64,000 nucleotides of DNA. It comes from Dreissena polymorpha (Eukaryota; Mollusca; Bivalvia; Myida; Dreissenidae). The stretch is from assembly GCF_020536995.1 (NCBI RefSeq), contig NC_068367.1, positions 67,095,192-67,159,191 of the forward strand, given 5' to 3'. The position numbers and the translations under genes are program-made. Every line of letters starts with the position of its first letter. Within the stretch, counting starts at the first letter, position 1. The notes under the pieces are model-generated. The model was given only the letters and a program-made list of their open reading frames with translations. It did not search any database and was not told the DNA's origin. Positions 37,101 to 50,900 of this stretch are shown in pieces.

Positions 37101-37560
37101 TGGAAAAAACAGAGTACGTACGAAAAAACGACATAAATACGTGTATGCTTGTTGTTTTTTTTGTTTTTAAATTGAATTATAATTGTAATACACCATAACT
37201 TATATTTGTTCAAAACTATAGCCTCACGCTAAAAATGATAATACCGTTTTGGATAGATTCCTGTTTTAAACATTGTACAAATTAATTTTCTACAAACATA
37301 TAAACGTGCAATTCCAAACCTAGCTGCATGTTAGCTGCGTACGAACAAATATACGCATACATGAAAAGTCAAGTAATTGAACGGAAACTGGGTTGTTGTT
37401 TTTTTTTGTAACAGTTGATGAGACCTTCACTTTGACTGATTCCAAATGCAATCCTAACTAATGTCGGTGTATGGCTAAATACACCAAAATATGTAATCAA
37501 CAAGGTTTTTTTAATTCATTGAAACATTGTTTACATGTTTGCTGAAAAAAATGTCATTAC
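31140..37560. other. Intergenic stretch upstream of the TenA-like gene
   Basis: AT-rich. 'ttacag' followed by a frame ending THIVGKYIYV at about 32,199-32,243 weakly resembles the duplicated terminal exon (HHIEGKYV). 'aggacggaatctc' occurs at 31,388 and 34,463, a possible dispersed-repeat word. An 82-aa frame at 35,723-35,971 and a 97-aa frame at 36,358-36,651 are unrecognised. I see no gene here. Confidence 0.3.
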
Positions 37561-37595
37561 CTTTCCAGCAATAAACACGCACGAACGATAGCATC

Positions 37596-40551
37596 ATGCG
37601 TTACCTAAGCATTGTTGCAGTTGCTATGATGACGATGAATGTGTTCGGCAGCGACCGAAGCACGTGAGTAATAATATTGCTGTCTTGCGAAATGCCGACA
37701 GATTCTGGAAGTTTGTTAATTGCAGCGGTTTTTGATTCAATTCCTTGGTAAACATGTCGTAAACGGTAACATTTGTTTTAGTTACATTTTGTTAAGTTGC
37801 ATATGATGTTAAGGTTCTACACGTTAAGTTTATCCTGGCCCTCGTTTTCTCTCACCCAGCATTCTACTCTGTTCATGAGGATAAAAGACGAAAACGAAGA
37901 AATAAATGAAAACATTTGCTTCCGCCTATGCAACAAAGATTAACATCTTTAATACAGCGATGAGTGTTGGACTCACGGAATAACACGGCTTTACATAAAC
38001 AAATATGTATATTTACCTTCACAGTTCATGTGTACCTCTTGACTTAATATATGAATTAACTTTAAATTAAATGTGAATACTAACCAATTTTTTTACATTA
38101 ATTGTATTGTTGTTTTTACAAGAATATTTTTATGTATAGCAAAACAAGTAACAAAATATCTCGTTGACATTCGCATTCACTCGGGTCTATATGGCGTTAA
38201 TGATGCAAGCAGAATACTCGTAGGTATGCACAAGGTTAAGTTGACAAGTTGCTGACAACAAGGATTTTCGCATGTAATAATAGTAAAAAGGTTCCCTCTA
38301 TTGACAAAATATTTCTCGAAAAGACAAAAGCATTAAAAATATTATAGGTAAATTTTATAGTCGAACTTCACAGCAACAAGTCAGTGACTTTGCAGTTTTT
38401 CCATTACGATGTATGGACGCTTTATTTTCTTGAATGCAGCTAATGTTTCCTTTTGGCCATGTATGGCCAAAAAGAAAGATAGAAAATCTTTATAATAACG
38501 TTAATATGATATCTCAACATTAAATTACACACACAGGTTAAGTTTGTTGATCGATGCATGCATGTTTGACTATGTGCACATGTATTTCTAGTTCTGACGA
38601 CAAGCGAGCCAGAAGAAGTCCCCGCAGCGACTCGCGGCTTGCTTACCATCTAGAGTCGCATAGATTTCATTGAATGCCCCACTTAATGCACCAGGCAATA
38701 GTAATTCTGCTCTCCGAGTATTTATGGGCGCAGACCGCTTCAGACCGTAATGCTGCTTTGAACTCCGCCTTTGTACAGGGACTAAAGAATGCCACCTTGG
38801 ACCCAGAAGCATTTGGTAATGATTAACTTGTGGATGCACGTTCCTTTTTTAAGAGCTTTTTCATAAATATTTGAACGGTTTAGTAAAGGTATACTATTAA
38901 CTGTCTGCACACGTCATATCACATTGAGACGTTTTCTAAAGTAAAGTATAATATATATCCTTGATAAGTTAACATGTTCGGATTTTAAACAACAACATGG
39001 ACGAACGGCACTCGTGGCTACCTCTGATAAAAGAAACAAACAAAATGTAATTAGCGTTTATAAACAGAAGCTTTCAAGAATAGCTCTTCTGAGCAAAAGT
39101 CATGATGATTGATCCAATATTGATATTTCTTAGAATATGCACAAGTGAAAATGAACCATCCCAAAGCAGTCAGTTTATTGTGGACCATTTAAAAATCAGT
39201 CGATATTTCTTGAGAGCAAGCATTCTAAGCAAAGTGTCTTCTGTATTCTTAAGTGTTCACGGTTTTAGACTTTGTTTATAACACAAACTATACGCGGCTC
39301 CTGGTAGGGAGTTTCATTTTTTCCTAAAATTTTACGCATTTTTTTGGTAACTTGCAATGCAAATTGCTGTGGAAAAAAACGTATTCGCAAATAATGTATA
39401 CAAATTGTTATAAACCTATGATAATATAAATATTTAATTGTTACTAATGCAATATAATAGGTGTATTAGCAAATAATTAGTAAACGTTCAAATACTTATT
39501 GCATTCGTCACGTTGATAATGAAATATTCTACTACCCCTTAGGAAACTACATGATACAGGATTCTCTGTTTTGTTATGCGGTCAAAAACATCATCGACAT
39601 CGCTCTCAAGAACGCAACTGATCCCGCCGTGTGGAAATTTTTGAATGCTACTGGAGCATCCTACGAAAGGTACATAATGTGATTATATAAGACGTTTATA
39701 ATAAATATTTTTCTTAATTAGTAAATAACACCTTCAGTGTGTTGTTTAATATATAATTGATATTTTGGGAAGTTTAACAATAATTTCTTATCATTGAACA
39801 GATGTTGAAATCGGTTGCTTATTAGTGGAATTCTTATAGTGACCAGTACATTCTAAATGCACATACAAATGGAAGTGAATCCGCGAGTGCCAACTTCTAC
39901 TGACATCTTGACACTAGCGTGTTAATAAAATTCATAAGAGTACAGTAGTTATAATTGTAAATGTGTTCTTCTTTACCTATCGCCTTTTTAAACACAGCTA
40001 CTACCAGAGTATGTTCGAAACCTGGTCCATCGCAAATGCCTCGGGTGTCAAGTCGGGCCCGGCCTTGAGCAGGTACTTGAACCACGAGCTCAACGTGGCT
40101 ACTACCATGGACTCGATCTACGTCGTTGTTACCCTGATACCGTGTGCGAAGTTGTGGCCTTGGCTTGGAGAGCAACTAAATGTCAACTCGGTTTGTGGTC
40201 AATCACGTTTTATGTTCAAGTAGGCCTCTAGTATATTTTAATCATATTAGAGTTCAAAGTAGAAATTAAAATTAAAAGAATGACGTATGTGATGATGTGC
40301 ATCTTCAGTCGAACACGTATATTTACATATATTCAATTCAAAAAGTGTGAACTTTCTTTCAGAGCTCATTTGGCGTCTATGATTCCTGGGTCAAGACGAA
40401 CTTCGGGTATTCAAGCGAATATAAAACGTACGAGACACTGATCAACAACGCCGAAACATGGGGTCACATAGATAGGCACAGAGCTCTAGAGGCTTACAGA
40501 GGAAGTATGAGTGGGGAAGCCGATTTCTTCAATACAATCAAGACCGTTTAG
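37596..40551 (+). CDS. Secreted TenA-like protein (thiaminase II/thiamine-salvage fold), five exons
   Basis: The exon model is 37,596-37,663, 38,592-38,815, 39,543-39,669, 39,998-40,190 and 40,363-40,551, with GT/AG junctions and consistent phases. Exon 1 encodes a signal peptide (MRYLSIVAVAMMTMNVFGS). The TenA match begins at EYLWAQTASDR and continues through FVQGLKNATLDPEAFGNYMI and QDSLF, RYLNHEL, VVTLIPCAKLW, YDSWVKTNF and EADFF. By eye against bacterial TenA, the Asp (QD), the nucleophile Cys (IPC) and the C-terminal Glu are kept, while three pocket tyrosines appear as Phe, Leu and Asn. TenA hydrolyses aminopyrimidines, and sometimes thiamine. The model has one oddity: a TGA at 38,671-38,673 in exon 2, just before the TenA match. 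Either exon 2 is spliced differently, or the allele is broken. ATTAAA at 40,731 and AATAAA at 40,803 are candidate poly(A) signals. Confidence 0.8.
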
Positions 40552-40739
40552 AGAACTACTTTTCTTGGGAATCGCATATAGGCCCGTTTTCGGTCATTCG
40601 AATATTCTTTCCCAACCGTAGTGTTAACTCTTGACATTTATTATTATGAACAATACAAGGTAATGACTAGTTATTTGAAAATGTGTTCCCATTCCTTGTG
40701 TTTAATTGTTAAAACAACTCTAACAAATGAATTAAAGTA

Positions 40740-42640
40740 AATTATTTCAATATTGCGTTGTTATATGGATCCTTTCATGATGTTCCTTTCACGCGATGAG
40801 TAAATAAACAGTCATTGACTATTCATAGCAAAACATGTAGTGTAACACATGTTCTGTGCATCACATTCCATCAGAATATCAACTGTTAAACAATCCAATA
40901 AAGACAGGGAAGTTTATGTCAATATTTATTATAAATGTATTCATTTTTAACCAAAGTTGAACATTAAGCCGAAAGTTTCTTCAGAGGGTGTACATGCAAG
41001 ATTGACCATTTCCGATATTGTTATGGTTTGTTATTGAAGCAATTATAGTTGTTCGCAACTAAACTAAGGTTTATAGTGGCGTTTTGATTATCGGTATGCA
41101 GACCACTACCTTTCACCAAATAACTCAAAAATCGAGAATAGAAGGCAATCCGCGCCGAGAAAAAGTTCGCGGAGGTATACTTTACGTTATTAAAAGTAAT
41201 GCATTATGCTTGTCACTGGGAGAAAGAATATAGAAGAGTATTCTTTACATAACATGTTTGCCTAATGAAAATAGTTAACTGCGTATAACGTTAAAATTGC
41301 GTAACGCAGCTCTCCTTAAAGGTCACAGGGACAGGTCTTCCAATAGATGCATTCGCGAAGACGCATCAGGACTTCTAAATGAACTGTGAAATACACACTT
41401 ACACGTGCGCACATGGTGCAATTTGTTACCAACCTTTATAACAGCCGATTCTTTATCAGATCAACGGGAGAAAAACGGAAAATCAAATACTATTTTACTG
41501 AGTGATCAATAAAACTATTATTTCATTGTGTAAAGCAACAAAATATATTAAAAGAAAAATATTCATTTTAATATGCATATAAATTCCATTTCATTAGTGT
41601 TTCATTATGATACTTAAAACGCAATTGATTGGAAAATTCGTGACAATCGGAAATAATTTATCGATATTCGCTTAAACTCAACAGAAAACAACACACCTGT
41701 CTGTTTTGATCATTTTCGATAGTATTGTGTATGATAAATGTATAAATAATACTTCGGATTTGACTCGATACTCGGTGATTAAATCGTCCGGGAAATACAT
41801 GGACTATCGATAAACGTTGATAGCACAGTTTTGCTTTCAGGATGAGGAAACAAAAACTACCGAAATAATATAGTGGCATGATAAGTCGGATATCGTTTCA
41901 TTATCTAACCACAAATGTTTACTGTACTCGTTCAGTCGGTATAAAAATCGTTCTTGAATGACTAAAAAGGCTTTCGAAATGTGCAAGTTATCTATGAATA
42001 ACACAGTTTGACTTTTATAGACCCGCGTCATGCGAAAATGAGCCTTATGTCATATGCGGCCAGAGAAGCTATTGACCAACCGGCGCATCTCGCAGTAGGT
42101 CAGGAGATACCTAATGAGACCACGAAACATTGCGTGATTTATAGCGGACAGCGCAACTCCTGACGGGGCTTTATTTACGCTAGCTAACGCGCCATAAGAC
42201 CCATTTTCACATGACGTGGCACTGAAAGTATGATTTAAATGTCCCGAAAAAAAATGCGTGTTAATCAAATATTAGAATACCATATATGTCGATGCTGAAA
42301 ACACTCATCATAAGCAATGTGATGACATAATTGCTGTGACTTCCACGAACATTTACGTGTGGTTTGATTACACGTGCAATTAATAACACGCATTTCATGC
42401 GATGAATATGCGACCTACACGTGACCAAGGAACAAAAATAAAAATTTAAACCTTTTTTGTTTAATTTTATTATGTATAACGTATTTTTCTAACTTAATTT
42501 CAAATTCAGGTTATTACATTTGAGCGTTTCCGATCGACAAAATATCACATGGCGATTTAATTTGTCAGCTGGGGATTAAAGTTGAAAATGTAAAAGAAAA
42601 GGGCGATTGTCAAAAAAAAAATAACTCTTTAAATGTTATA
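40740..42640. other. Intergenic stretch after the TenA-like gene
   Basis: AT-rich. A 'ggtcacagggacaggtctt' block near 41,320-41,405 recurs in diverged form at 43,310-43,400 ('gatcacagggacaaatct..gaagac'), so both are probably members of one old dispersed repeat. No gene is seen. Confidence 0.35.
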
Positions 42641-42649
42641 GTTTTCCCT

Positions 42650-43160
42650 AGTTTAGAAAAGCTCGTGAACGTCGCGACGGGAACTAGAGTCACCCGCAGA
42701 AGATTTTCTTGAAGCCTCCGAAGAATCGCCAAGCGCAATGGTAATTGTCCGTATGTGGATAGTGGTTTCACTACATCGCTTGAAGAGGGTCGTAAAGGGC
42801 AACTTCCGCGAGTGGCTCTGTAAATCGAGCGAGTACCGTCATCCCTCGACCCGGACGTCCTCTAACGCTGTCTTAGCTTACTCACAGATCTAGGAAGGAT
42901 CGCCAAACGGAAAGGTAATTGTCCGTAGGGGGATAGCGGTTTCACTACATCTCCGGAAGAGGGACTGGAGCAGCGGGGGTGGAGGCGTAGAGGACAGACG
43001 GAGCGGACTTAGGCAATGATTTTGAAGGGGTGGCCCTATGAAGAAAACTGAAGTGTCCCGGGGCGGCGGTACTCAGTACGCTCATCGTCCCGGGGAAACT
43101 GGATTGTATCGTCTAGAGAGGCCATAAAAGCGACGCAGCGCGCGAGGGGCGGGAGTAAGG
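42650..43160. repeat. GC-rich island with a 174-bp-spaced direct repeat
   Basis: Base composition shifts abruptly from AT-rich to GC-rich for about 500 bases. A roughly 70-base unit occurs twice, at about 42,723-42,792 and 42,897-42,966. Shared words are 'ggtaattgtccgta', 'gtttcactacatc' and 'gaagaggg'. 'cccggggcggcggtactc' and 'gtcccggggaaactgg' follow. It does not read as a protein and I do not recognise an RNA gene. Confidence 0.6.
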
Positions 43161-43439
43161 TCTTTTTTAATTGGAAGCACTCCCTTGGCGGAGTAACATT
43201 GTCTTTTTAAAGGCAACCAGACATGCATTGTCTTTAAATTGCCTACCAGTGTTCATTAAGGTCTCATTGACCACCGTGCACTGGTCTATTTTGATGAAAA
43301 TTTTCCCTGAAAGATCACAGGGACAAATCTGCACAAAATGTAGTCGTGAAGACTAAGCGATGACCTGTAAAGAAACTTTTAAATTACACACACACACTTA
43401 AGGAGCACTATGTACCTTTTTCAATGCGTAATCGCCATA

Positions 43440-43500
43440 AATGTCCCATGGGATAATCAGGGACCTATACATTTGTTTGTATAGGTCCCTGGGATAAAAG
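43440..43500. repeat. Perfect short hairpin
   Basis: 'cagggacctataca' at about 43,458 and its complement 'tgtataggtccctg' at about 43,477, separated by a few bases. It is too isolated to be a terminator of a known gene. Confidence 0.6.
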
Positions 43501-44212
43501 ATAATCCACTGATAAGAGGTAGCATGACGAACTTATCGAATATTAAACCCACATTACACAGTCATGTGTGCTGACACAGATACGTCACGAAAAATTCGCA
43601 GGCTACTTTCTTGTCGCCAAATTGTAATTTTCACCGTCAAATCGGTTCCGAGAATGCTTATGAGGGCTGGGTTATCTGGCGACTATTATTTTTGATTGAC
43701 GTCGGTAATTGAAGTAAGCCTTACCCGCAGGATTTTAAACAACTAATAACAGTTTTACCGTGTACGTAATATAAACGGTTATTAATACGGTATATTAAAG
43801 ACAATGTCGGGCATCATTCGCACACCCTTTAATTGTACACAATTGTTACTTAGGAAAAGTTTAATGCAAATCGTTAGCAATTTAATCCGTTTGGCGAGTA
43901 AGTGGTAGAAATTTAATTTCAGTACAAGTATATTTCGCTTTTTTATATCCAAGGGTTAATATTTGCTAGTTTAAGTCCCTGCGTACGCATCTAAAGACGT
44001 GTTAGATCCACGCATGAAAAGCATGCGTTTTTTAACAGACAAGGTGCGGTAACTAAATAAAGACGTGCAATTCAGTACATGTAGTATTTTATGATGAAAC
44101 ATTTAAAGCGGAATAATTGCATACGACGAGAAAGTATTGACCCATTTAAACAATAGAAAAAACACGTTAATTTACGACTTAAACATCGCACTGGGTGGTA
44201 CGTTGATACAAA

Positions 44213-44286
44213 TATTGGTGACAGACACACAGACACACAGACATACGGACACACAGGCAGACAGACAGACAGACAGACAGACAGAT
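44213..44286. repeat. (GACA)n microsatellite
   Basis: Imperfect 'gacacaca' repeats grading into about nine uninterrupted GACA units. Confidence 0.85.
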
Positions 44287-44289
44287 CAC

Positions 44290-47200
44290 AATTAATGCAT
44301 TGTACAACAATGAGAGCTGGACAATGTTGAACGTATTTTTATATATGAGGGATTATCATCTCACTGATTAAGCAATACATGCTCTGAAAAAAGTAAGTAA
44401 TCGATTTTTATGATAAATGTATTTTATTAAAGAGAAACAATTATGGTGCATGATTTATGGTTCGCCGTGATTTCTGTTGACTCTATTTCGATCTATATCC
44501 CGTTCGTCTTGGTTCTTTTTGAGCTGGTTCTGTTTGCCCTTTTGATAATCATAAGATGATAAGATAAGGTTAAGCGAAAGAATAAGCAAAATTCGCTTGA
44601 ATAAGATCTTACTTATAAATAAATATTTTATTCATCATTAATGAATAAGAAAAGTACAGGCATGTCATTATCCTACAAGTGTAACTATAAAAATCCGCAA
44701 AGTAACTACCATTCATATAGCACCGGTATGGTGATAATTTTTTCAATGTGGATTATAGATTTACAATAATTTTAAAGTGAAACACTTACTTAAAGCCAGT
44801 TGTACTTTAAATGTTTGTCTTTAGCATAGCTGATTTAATTGTAATTTTATTTTAATCAGTCAAATAAAATATAATAAATGCCGGAATAATGATATTAATA
44901 AAATCGAAGATGTTGATGTTCATATAATTAAATACGCGTCAAAAATCTTATTTATTAGACTTAATTTATGGCATTGTGTATTTGGATTATAAGTCATATG
45001 ATGAATTTTCATTTTTATTATGAGAATGGTCCAAATTTTAAATGAATACATATTCTACGAATAACCCCCGACGCCGTGCGTTGTAATATGTAGCAAGTTG
45101 TAACAATGTTATATTGGACACTGGGGCGTTGACATTTTTTTCCTTAGGGAAACTATATAGTTTTTGTAGAGATCACTATACAATGTTTTATACCAAATAT
45201 TAAACCATTCGAAGTGATGGTTCCCTGAGACAGTTGTTTGTATGAACTATTTAACACCCTGTTTGTCGCTAGTTTTGACTAATGGGTCTTGATTTAATAA
45301 AACTCAGCATATATCCTATACGCGATAAAAAAAGGTGTACCACGTTCTTTAACTTAATACACTGATAAATGGCTTGAAGTGAAAATGACTAGTATAAGGA
45401 CAATAACTCTCCCCTCAATATTTACCTAGGTATGTTCTGTTATTAATTTTGTATGTGCTTACTATAGGAGGGATTGAAATACAATTGAATCTATTAATAG
45501 AAGACAATTATAGGAAGAGCAAGGTACAAAGATGTCTGCCTCTCGTGTTATTGCCATCTGCTGATTGCTCTTTGTGCAGAACATACTTTCATACTGTAAT
45601 TTGCTTGTTGTATGATGAAGATCATGACTCAGATAGCATTTAGAGTACTCATATGAAGCTTATTATAATGCAAACAACTGTGGTAGGAAGTACAGAAAAC
45701 AAGCTCAACTCTTCCATTCATTGTTATGCAGTTACTAGCTTTAGTGTTATTTTCTTGTACAAAGCAAAACTGTTAGTATTTAAACATTCTGTAATTTAAA
45801 TTCAAATATAAATAGAAAACTGTAAGGTTTAGGTTTTTACTACTTATCAAATTAAATGTGTGTGTTTTCCCAACTTGACCGAGTGTCAATAGCTCACTTT
45901 AGGGTTAAACGGATTCGTCAGTGACATTCAGATCTTACAAGGACATTTCTTCAGTGACATTTAGTCCTTACAAGGACATTATTTATGTATACTATAATAT
46001 CGATATTAGCCCTTTAACCGACGACGTAACTGCTGCATGGATTTCACAATTAAATTATCGATGCACATATATAATCACGTTCATTCTGTGTTGTTTCTAA
46101 TGTTGAAATTAAATTGTGCTAGTTGAGACATAATCAGTATCATCTAGTGGTTTTTGTGCATACCTTCACTTGTTTCTAGTACGAGATGATATTAGATATG
46201 GCTGTTGAAGGCTGCATTGACAGTACATTTCTCGTTGATAAGTGCTATCGCGAATTTATTGGACTTTATATCATTTGATAACAGCATATTCAATATTAAT
46301 CTAAGGTATTTACGTGCATGTAACAAGATATAAAGAGATACTATCAATTGGCGGATTTGTATCCGATGAAATTGACATTTCACCAAGCCCATCATCCTTG
46401 AGTGCAATCAAACCAGTACAATCGCACTAAAACTTTGAACGTTCCATGGCGATGATCACAGTTTTAATCATTCGATAGTGGTTTGTTTTATGAATGTACT
46501 TTATCGTATCATATCAAATGTTACTAACAGGCAATTCTCTTCTTATCATGTTTGTGATATTCGTTTTAACTTTAATTGTCTAAAGTTCTTCCGACAATTT
46601 CACAGAAGCTAAAATACACTTTTTCATACTAGCTGCTTCACGGTTAGATATGTTCATACATGAAAAAAAAACGTTTAATGAATGCAATTAAACAAGCATT
46701 GACACATGTGAAAATGTTTGTGATTTTCGTTGAACGAAAATCGTTCCTTTAATTATAACTGGGACAAGTTGAAAAATATTCGCGACACAAGCCGGATCGA
46801 TCTTGTTCATCGAAAGTACGCTTCTGAAGGGACAAACGTGCTTTTCCGTATCATAAAGAATTTGAATCAAGTAAACACAATTTGATTTATGATACTATTA
46901 AACACTATCTAATTTTTTACTTTTTTCGCTCATATTCCTTTTTTGGTTTTAGATTGGTACAATAAAATTAAAATCGCAGTATTGTTGTATTTATAACACA
47001 TATACTTGCTGATTGAGGTTGCTCGAGGACACGCATGATCCTCATTTGCCAAAGGTATCAGATTGAATTGTTTTGTGACAACTTATATTAATAATTGCTT
47101 CCTCGAGCAAGATCTTCACTGGATAAGTCATTCCAAATGATTTATTTAGAGGAAAACATCTGTGTCAGTTTTGCAAAGAAATTTTTGTATAAATGCACAA

Positions 47201-47900
47201 AGATCCCGATCATGTCATTTAGAGCTTTACATAATTACCCCCCCCCCCCCCCCCCGTATCCCACCCAACCCGGCATGTATATGCGCCTGTAAGCTAAATA
47301 GTACATATCTGTTTACATTAAGATTAAACGAAGTGTCCATAAAGAGTCTGTATTCAAAAACGTCACGAATGCAAAACTGATTTGACTTTAAATTCGCATT
47401 TTAAAATAAAATAATGGTGTTTATGACGGATGTTTGCTTCCCCAGTACAGCGATTATACAAGATTATGCAACCGTCTCTCGTTCTTGTAATGTAAACAAA
47501 ATATTACGTTATTTTAATGGGACCGTTCTAAATGCATGTTCGTGTACAAGTGTTTGTTACGGAAGATAAAGATGGACTTCACTTCAGGTTAAAGTTTATA
47601 TTATTTTTTTTGACGTTTTGGAATACCGTTTAAGCGTGCATATCAATGTCATTGACTCCAACATATATCAACAAAAAGCACTGTTAGAGAAATTCAATAA
47701 ACCAGTTGTGTACGATTAATTTTAAGGATATAAAATCAAAATTATTGGAATAAATAAATGAAATATAAAACGATACTTGGTAAACTCAAGCCTTGATTGA
47801 CTAGAATCTGCTATTAAATTTGTTCACTGGAAAACTACCAAACTGTATTACTTGGATCAAGAAACAAATATAAGGAAATAAAGGAACTTTTCAATCCACA
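44290..47900. other. Intergenic stretch upstream of the SLC19 gene
   Basis: AT-rich. There is a two-copy direct repeat 'cagtgacattcagatcttac'/'cagtgacatttagtccttac' with 'aaggacatt' at about 45,918-45,985, and a poly(C) run of about 20 at 47,239. Short frames here are not supported as genes. Confidence 0.35.
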
Positions 47901-47924
47901 TCAACTCTACCCCAAGACACAGTT

Positions 47925-50900
47925 ATGTGGTCGTGGCAGCGCCTGGCAGCGGTCGTGTGCACGTTCGGCTTCTTCAAAGACTTGCGCCCCTCGGAGGCGT
48001 ACCTGTCCGCATACTTGACCGGACCTTGGAAGAATCTCACGGAGGCCCAAGTACGTAATGGAGGATTCGTACACTGATATGTTCGTTCCTGTCAAATTAA
48101 AATCATATAATGCCTGGCAACTTTTCTTTAAAGATAATGCTAAGTGTACGGATAGGCATGACTTCAAACACATGTAAAATATCAATGTGCCTATACTAAC
48201 AAATCAATAAGCGCCCTATATATATTAAATAAGCTTACACACTTTGATATCCAGTAGGTATACATATAACTTACACAGAACAACTTCCACTCTTTTCTGA
48301 TACATTTCGCCTAAATAGGCTTTTTCAAAGTTTGTTTTTACAAATTAGCTACATTTTCTTTGTATTTATCAACATAACAATTGCAGATTTAAATAATAAT
48401 AAATTATAATATATAATAAGTATATACAATTGTTTTATTGATAAATACAAAGAAAAATATTGCCATTCTTGGCTGTAAGTCGAAAGCAACACATATCCGC
48501 TATCTTGCAGGTGGACAATGAGATCTACCCTTGGTGGACCTATTCCTACCTTCTTTGGTTGATCCCGGTTCTTCTCCTGACGGACTACTTTCGCTACAAA
48601 CCGACGCTGGTAATTGTAGGAGTGGCCTACATAATAACGTGGGTACTACTTCTTTGGGCGCAAGGCGTTCCCGCTATGAGACTCATGCAGGTCACGTACG
48701 GTCTCGCCACTGCCGGGGAAATCAGTTATATGTCCTATCTTTTCTCCGTGACTCCTGTGGAATATTTCCAGAAAATATCTGCCTTTACTAAGGCGGCATC
48801 GTTGATGGGAAAGTTTGTTGCTTACCTTTGTGGGCAGCTTCTGACCATGTTTAATGTCCTCGACTACTTTCAGCTGAACATTTTTTCATTCGTGAGCGTA
48901 ATAATTGCTTTTTTGATCAGCGTCATCCTTCCAAGGGCACTGTACTCGGAACTATTTAATCCGCGTAGATTTACCGACGATTACAATGAAAATGGTCCGG
49001 ATGATGGCAGTTCAGGTACTCGCGAGCAACACAAAGAAACGCATGATTTGGTAGAAGACCCATGTGGAGGGAGAGGCTTCCTAAATCAAACAAAATCCCT
49101 CATTATATTCCTTGCCAAGGAACTGAAAACGATTTACACGAACAAAACGATTCTCATTTGGTCTATTTGGTGGGCATTTGCCTCGTGTGGGAATTTCCAG
49201 GTAGGGAATTACATTCAGAACCTGTGGTTGATCCTTACGCCAAAGACATTCAACCACACCAAGAGACATTTGTACAACGGTGCCGTGGAGGCGGCAGGAA
49301 CTTTGCTTAGTACGCACGTATTCCTGTTAAATTATATTACTGTTATTCTTTTAAGTATATAGTTAGTTTACGCGATCAGAGCGCTTGTAAGCAGAAATCT
49401 GTGAATCACTATTTAAAGCTGTGAAACTATATGTAAGGCATTGGTCTAATATCTCTTATTCAAGTAGTGGGCTTGACATCTAAACGTGTGCGTTCAATAC
49501 TGATTAACTCGCTGCTCCATGAAAACTTGAGTAGTTTAACTAACCGTTCTTGTTTCTATTATATACTCTTGAATGTAGCAAAAAAATTCAATATACCTTA
49601 ACATTTTTTCCAGAACATACTTTTTTCAAAGTAAATCCAAGAGTTTCGCAACATCTTTTATGCATGCCTCTGCTATGTCAATGATTCATCCGTCAAGGTG
49701 ACGCTGATTTTTAATACTTAAGGTTCCGGCATGGTTCTACTAATCGGTTTCCTGCCCGTTGATTGGTCAGTGCCGGTCAGGAGCGAGCTACTGATGCTTG
49801 TTGTTTGCGCACTGAACGCCGTGATTCTCGTTATCATGGCAACCACTAGCAGCCTATGGGTGTGCTACGTTCTTTACGACGTGTTTAGAACAACATACCA
49901 GATTGTGCTGACCTTAGCATCGTGAGTATCTGTTTTACAAAATGTGCACGACCAATTACTAGTAGTTGTACATAGTTAGTTCATTCGATAAAGAAGTTAC
50001 GATGTGTACCAATTTGAACCCACATCATCGCGTTTGAAACCGTGCTAGATCATGTGATTAAGTTATAAAATCCGCGCATAATTTTATATATAAATCAATT
50101 TCTTGGACATATATAACCCGGTAGGCACGCTTCCACACAAACAGGTAATATTTCTATTTGTATTTGGGAAAGCTTGCCAAAGTAAAATGGAGTACGTCCT
50201 ATATAACATAAAAATTAACATTATTAGTTGTGTCATTGTATCAATGTTTGCATGTGTAATAATCTAAAATATATCATGAAAATATACTCCACTGTCTCCT
50301 TACCTTTCGCTAACTCAGATGCGACAAGAGCCTGTTTTTATTTATGTTGTTTCTACGATTTATTATCTCGATCGTTCTTAATAAGTTGTGGGAACGAGAT
50401 AACGAAATCATGGGAACGAGTTAGGCATACGTGGAACAACATAATCAACCAATTAAAATATTTGACAAAAAAAGACAAATGTTTTAAAATGGCTGACACA
50501 AGACAGACAAACCTACGATATGAATCGGGCCGATTTGCTCTCTTAAATTCCTAAATGCATTTAAGCGTTTCGTTCCGATGAGCTACTAAGTCGCTCACAG
50601 GTATATCGTTACCGCGATTAAGTTAAGTGTCTCCATTGAATTAGTTCTCACTTTCACGCGACTAATTAGTCGTGGAAACGAACTGCTGAGGCGTGATTAC
50701 GATATTAATTAAAGCAGGGAAAAGCATAAAAAAAACAGGCACGTGTCACATCTATGCAAACGCCGTATCTGGATGATCGCTTAGTGTACAATAGAACATT
50801 AACGTATACCATTATGTTTGTGTCTGCGCACAGAGCCCAGATAGCTCGCAATCTTCAAAGACAGCGGTGTGGCTTTGTGTTCGGCTGCAACACGTTCCTG

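Noticed and set aside
43453-43490. Hairpin as a transcription terminator
   Set aside because: Eukaryotic context and no adjacent gene; only the inverted repeat itself is supported.
49062-49317. Open frames in other phases across SLC19 exon 2
   Set aside because: They are shadows of the transporter coding frame.
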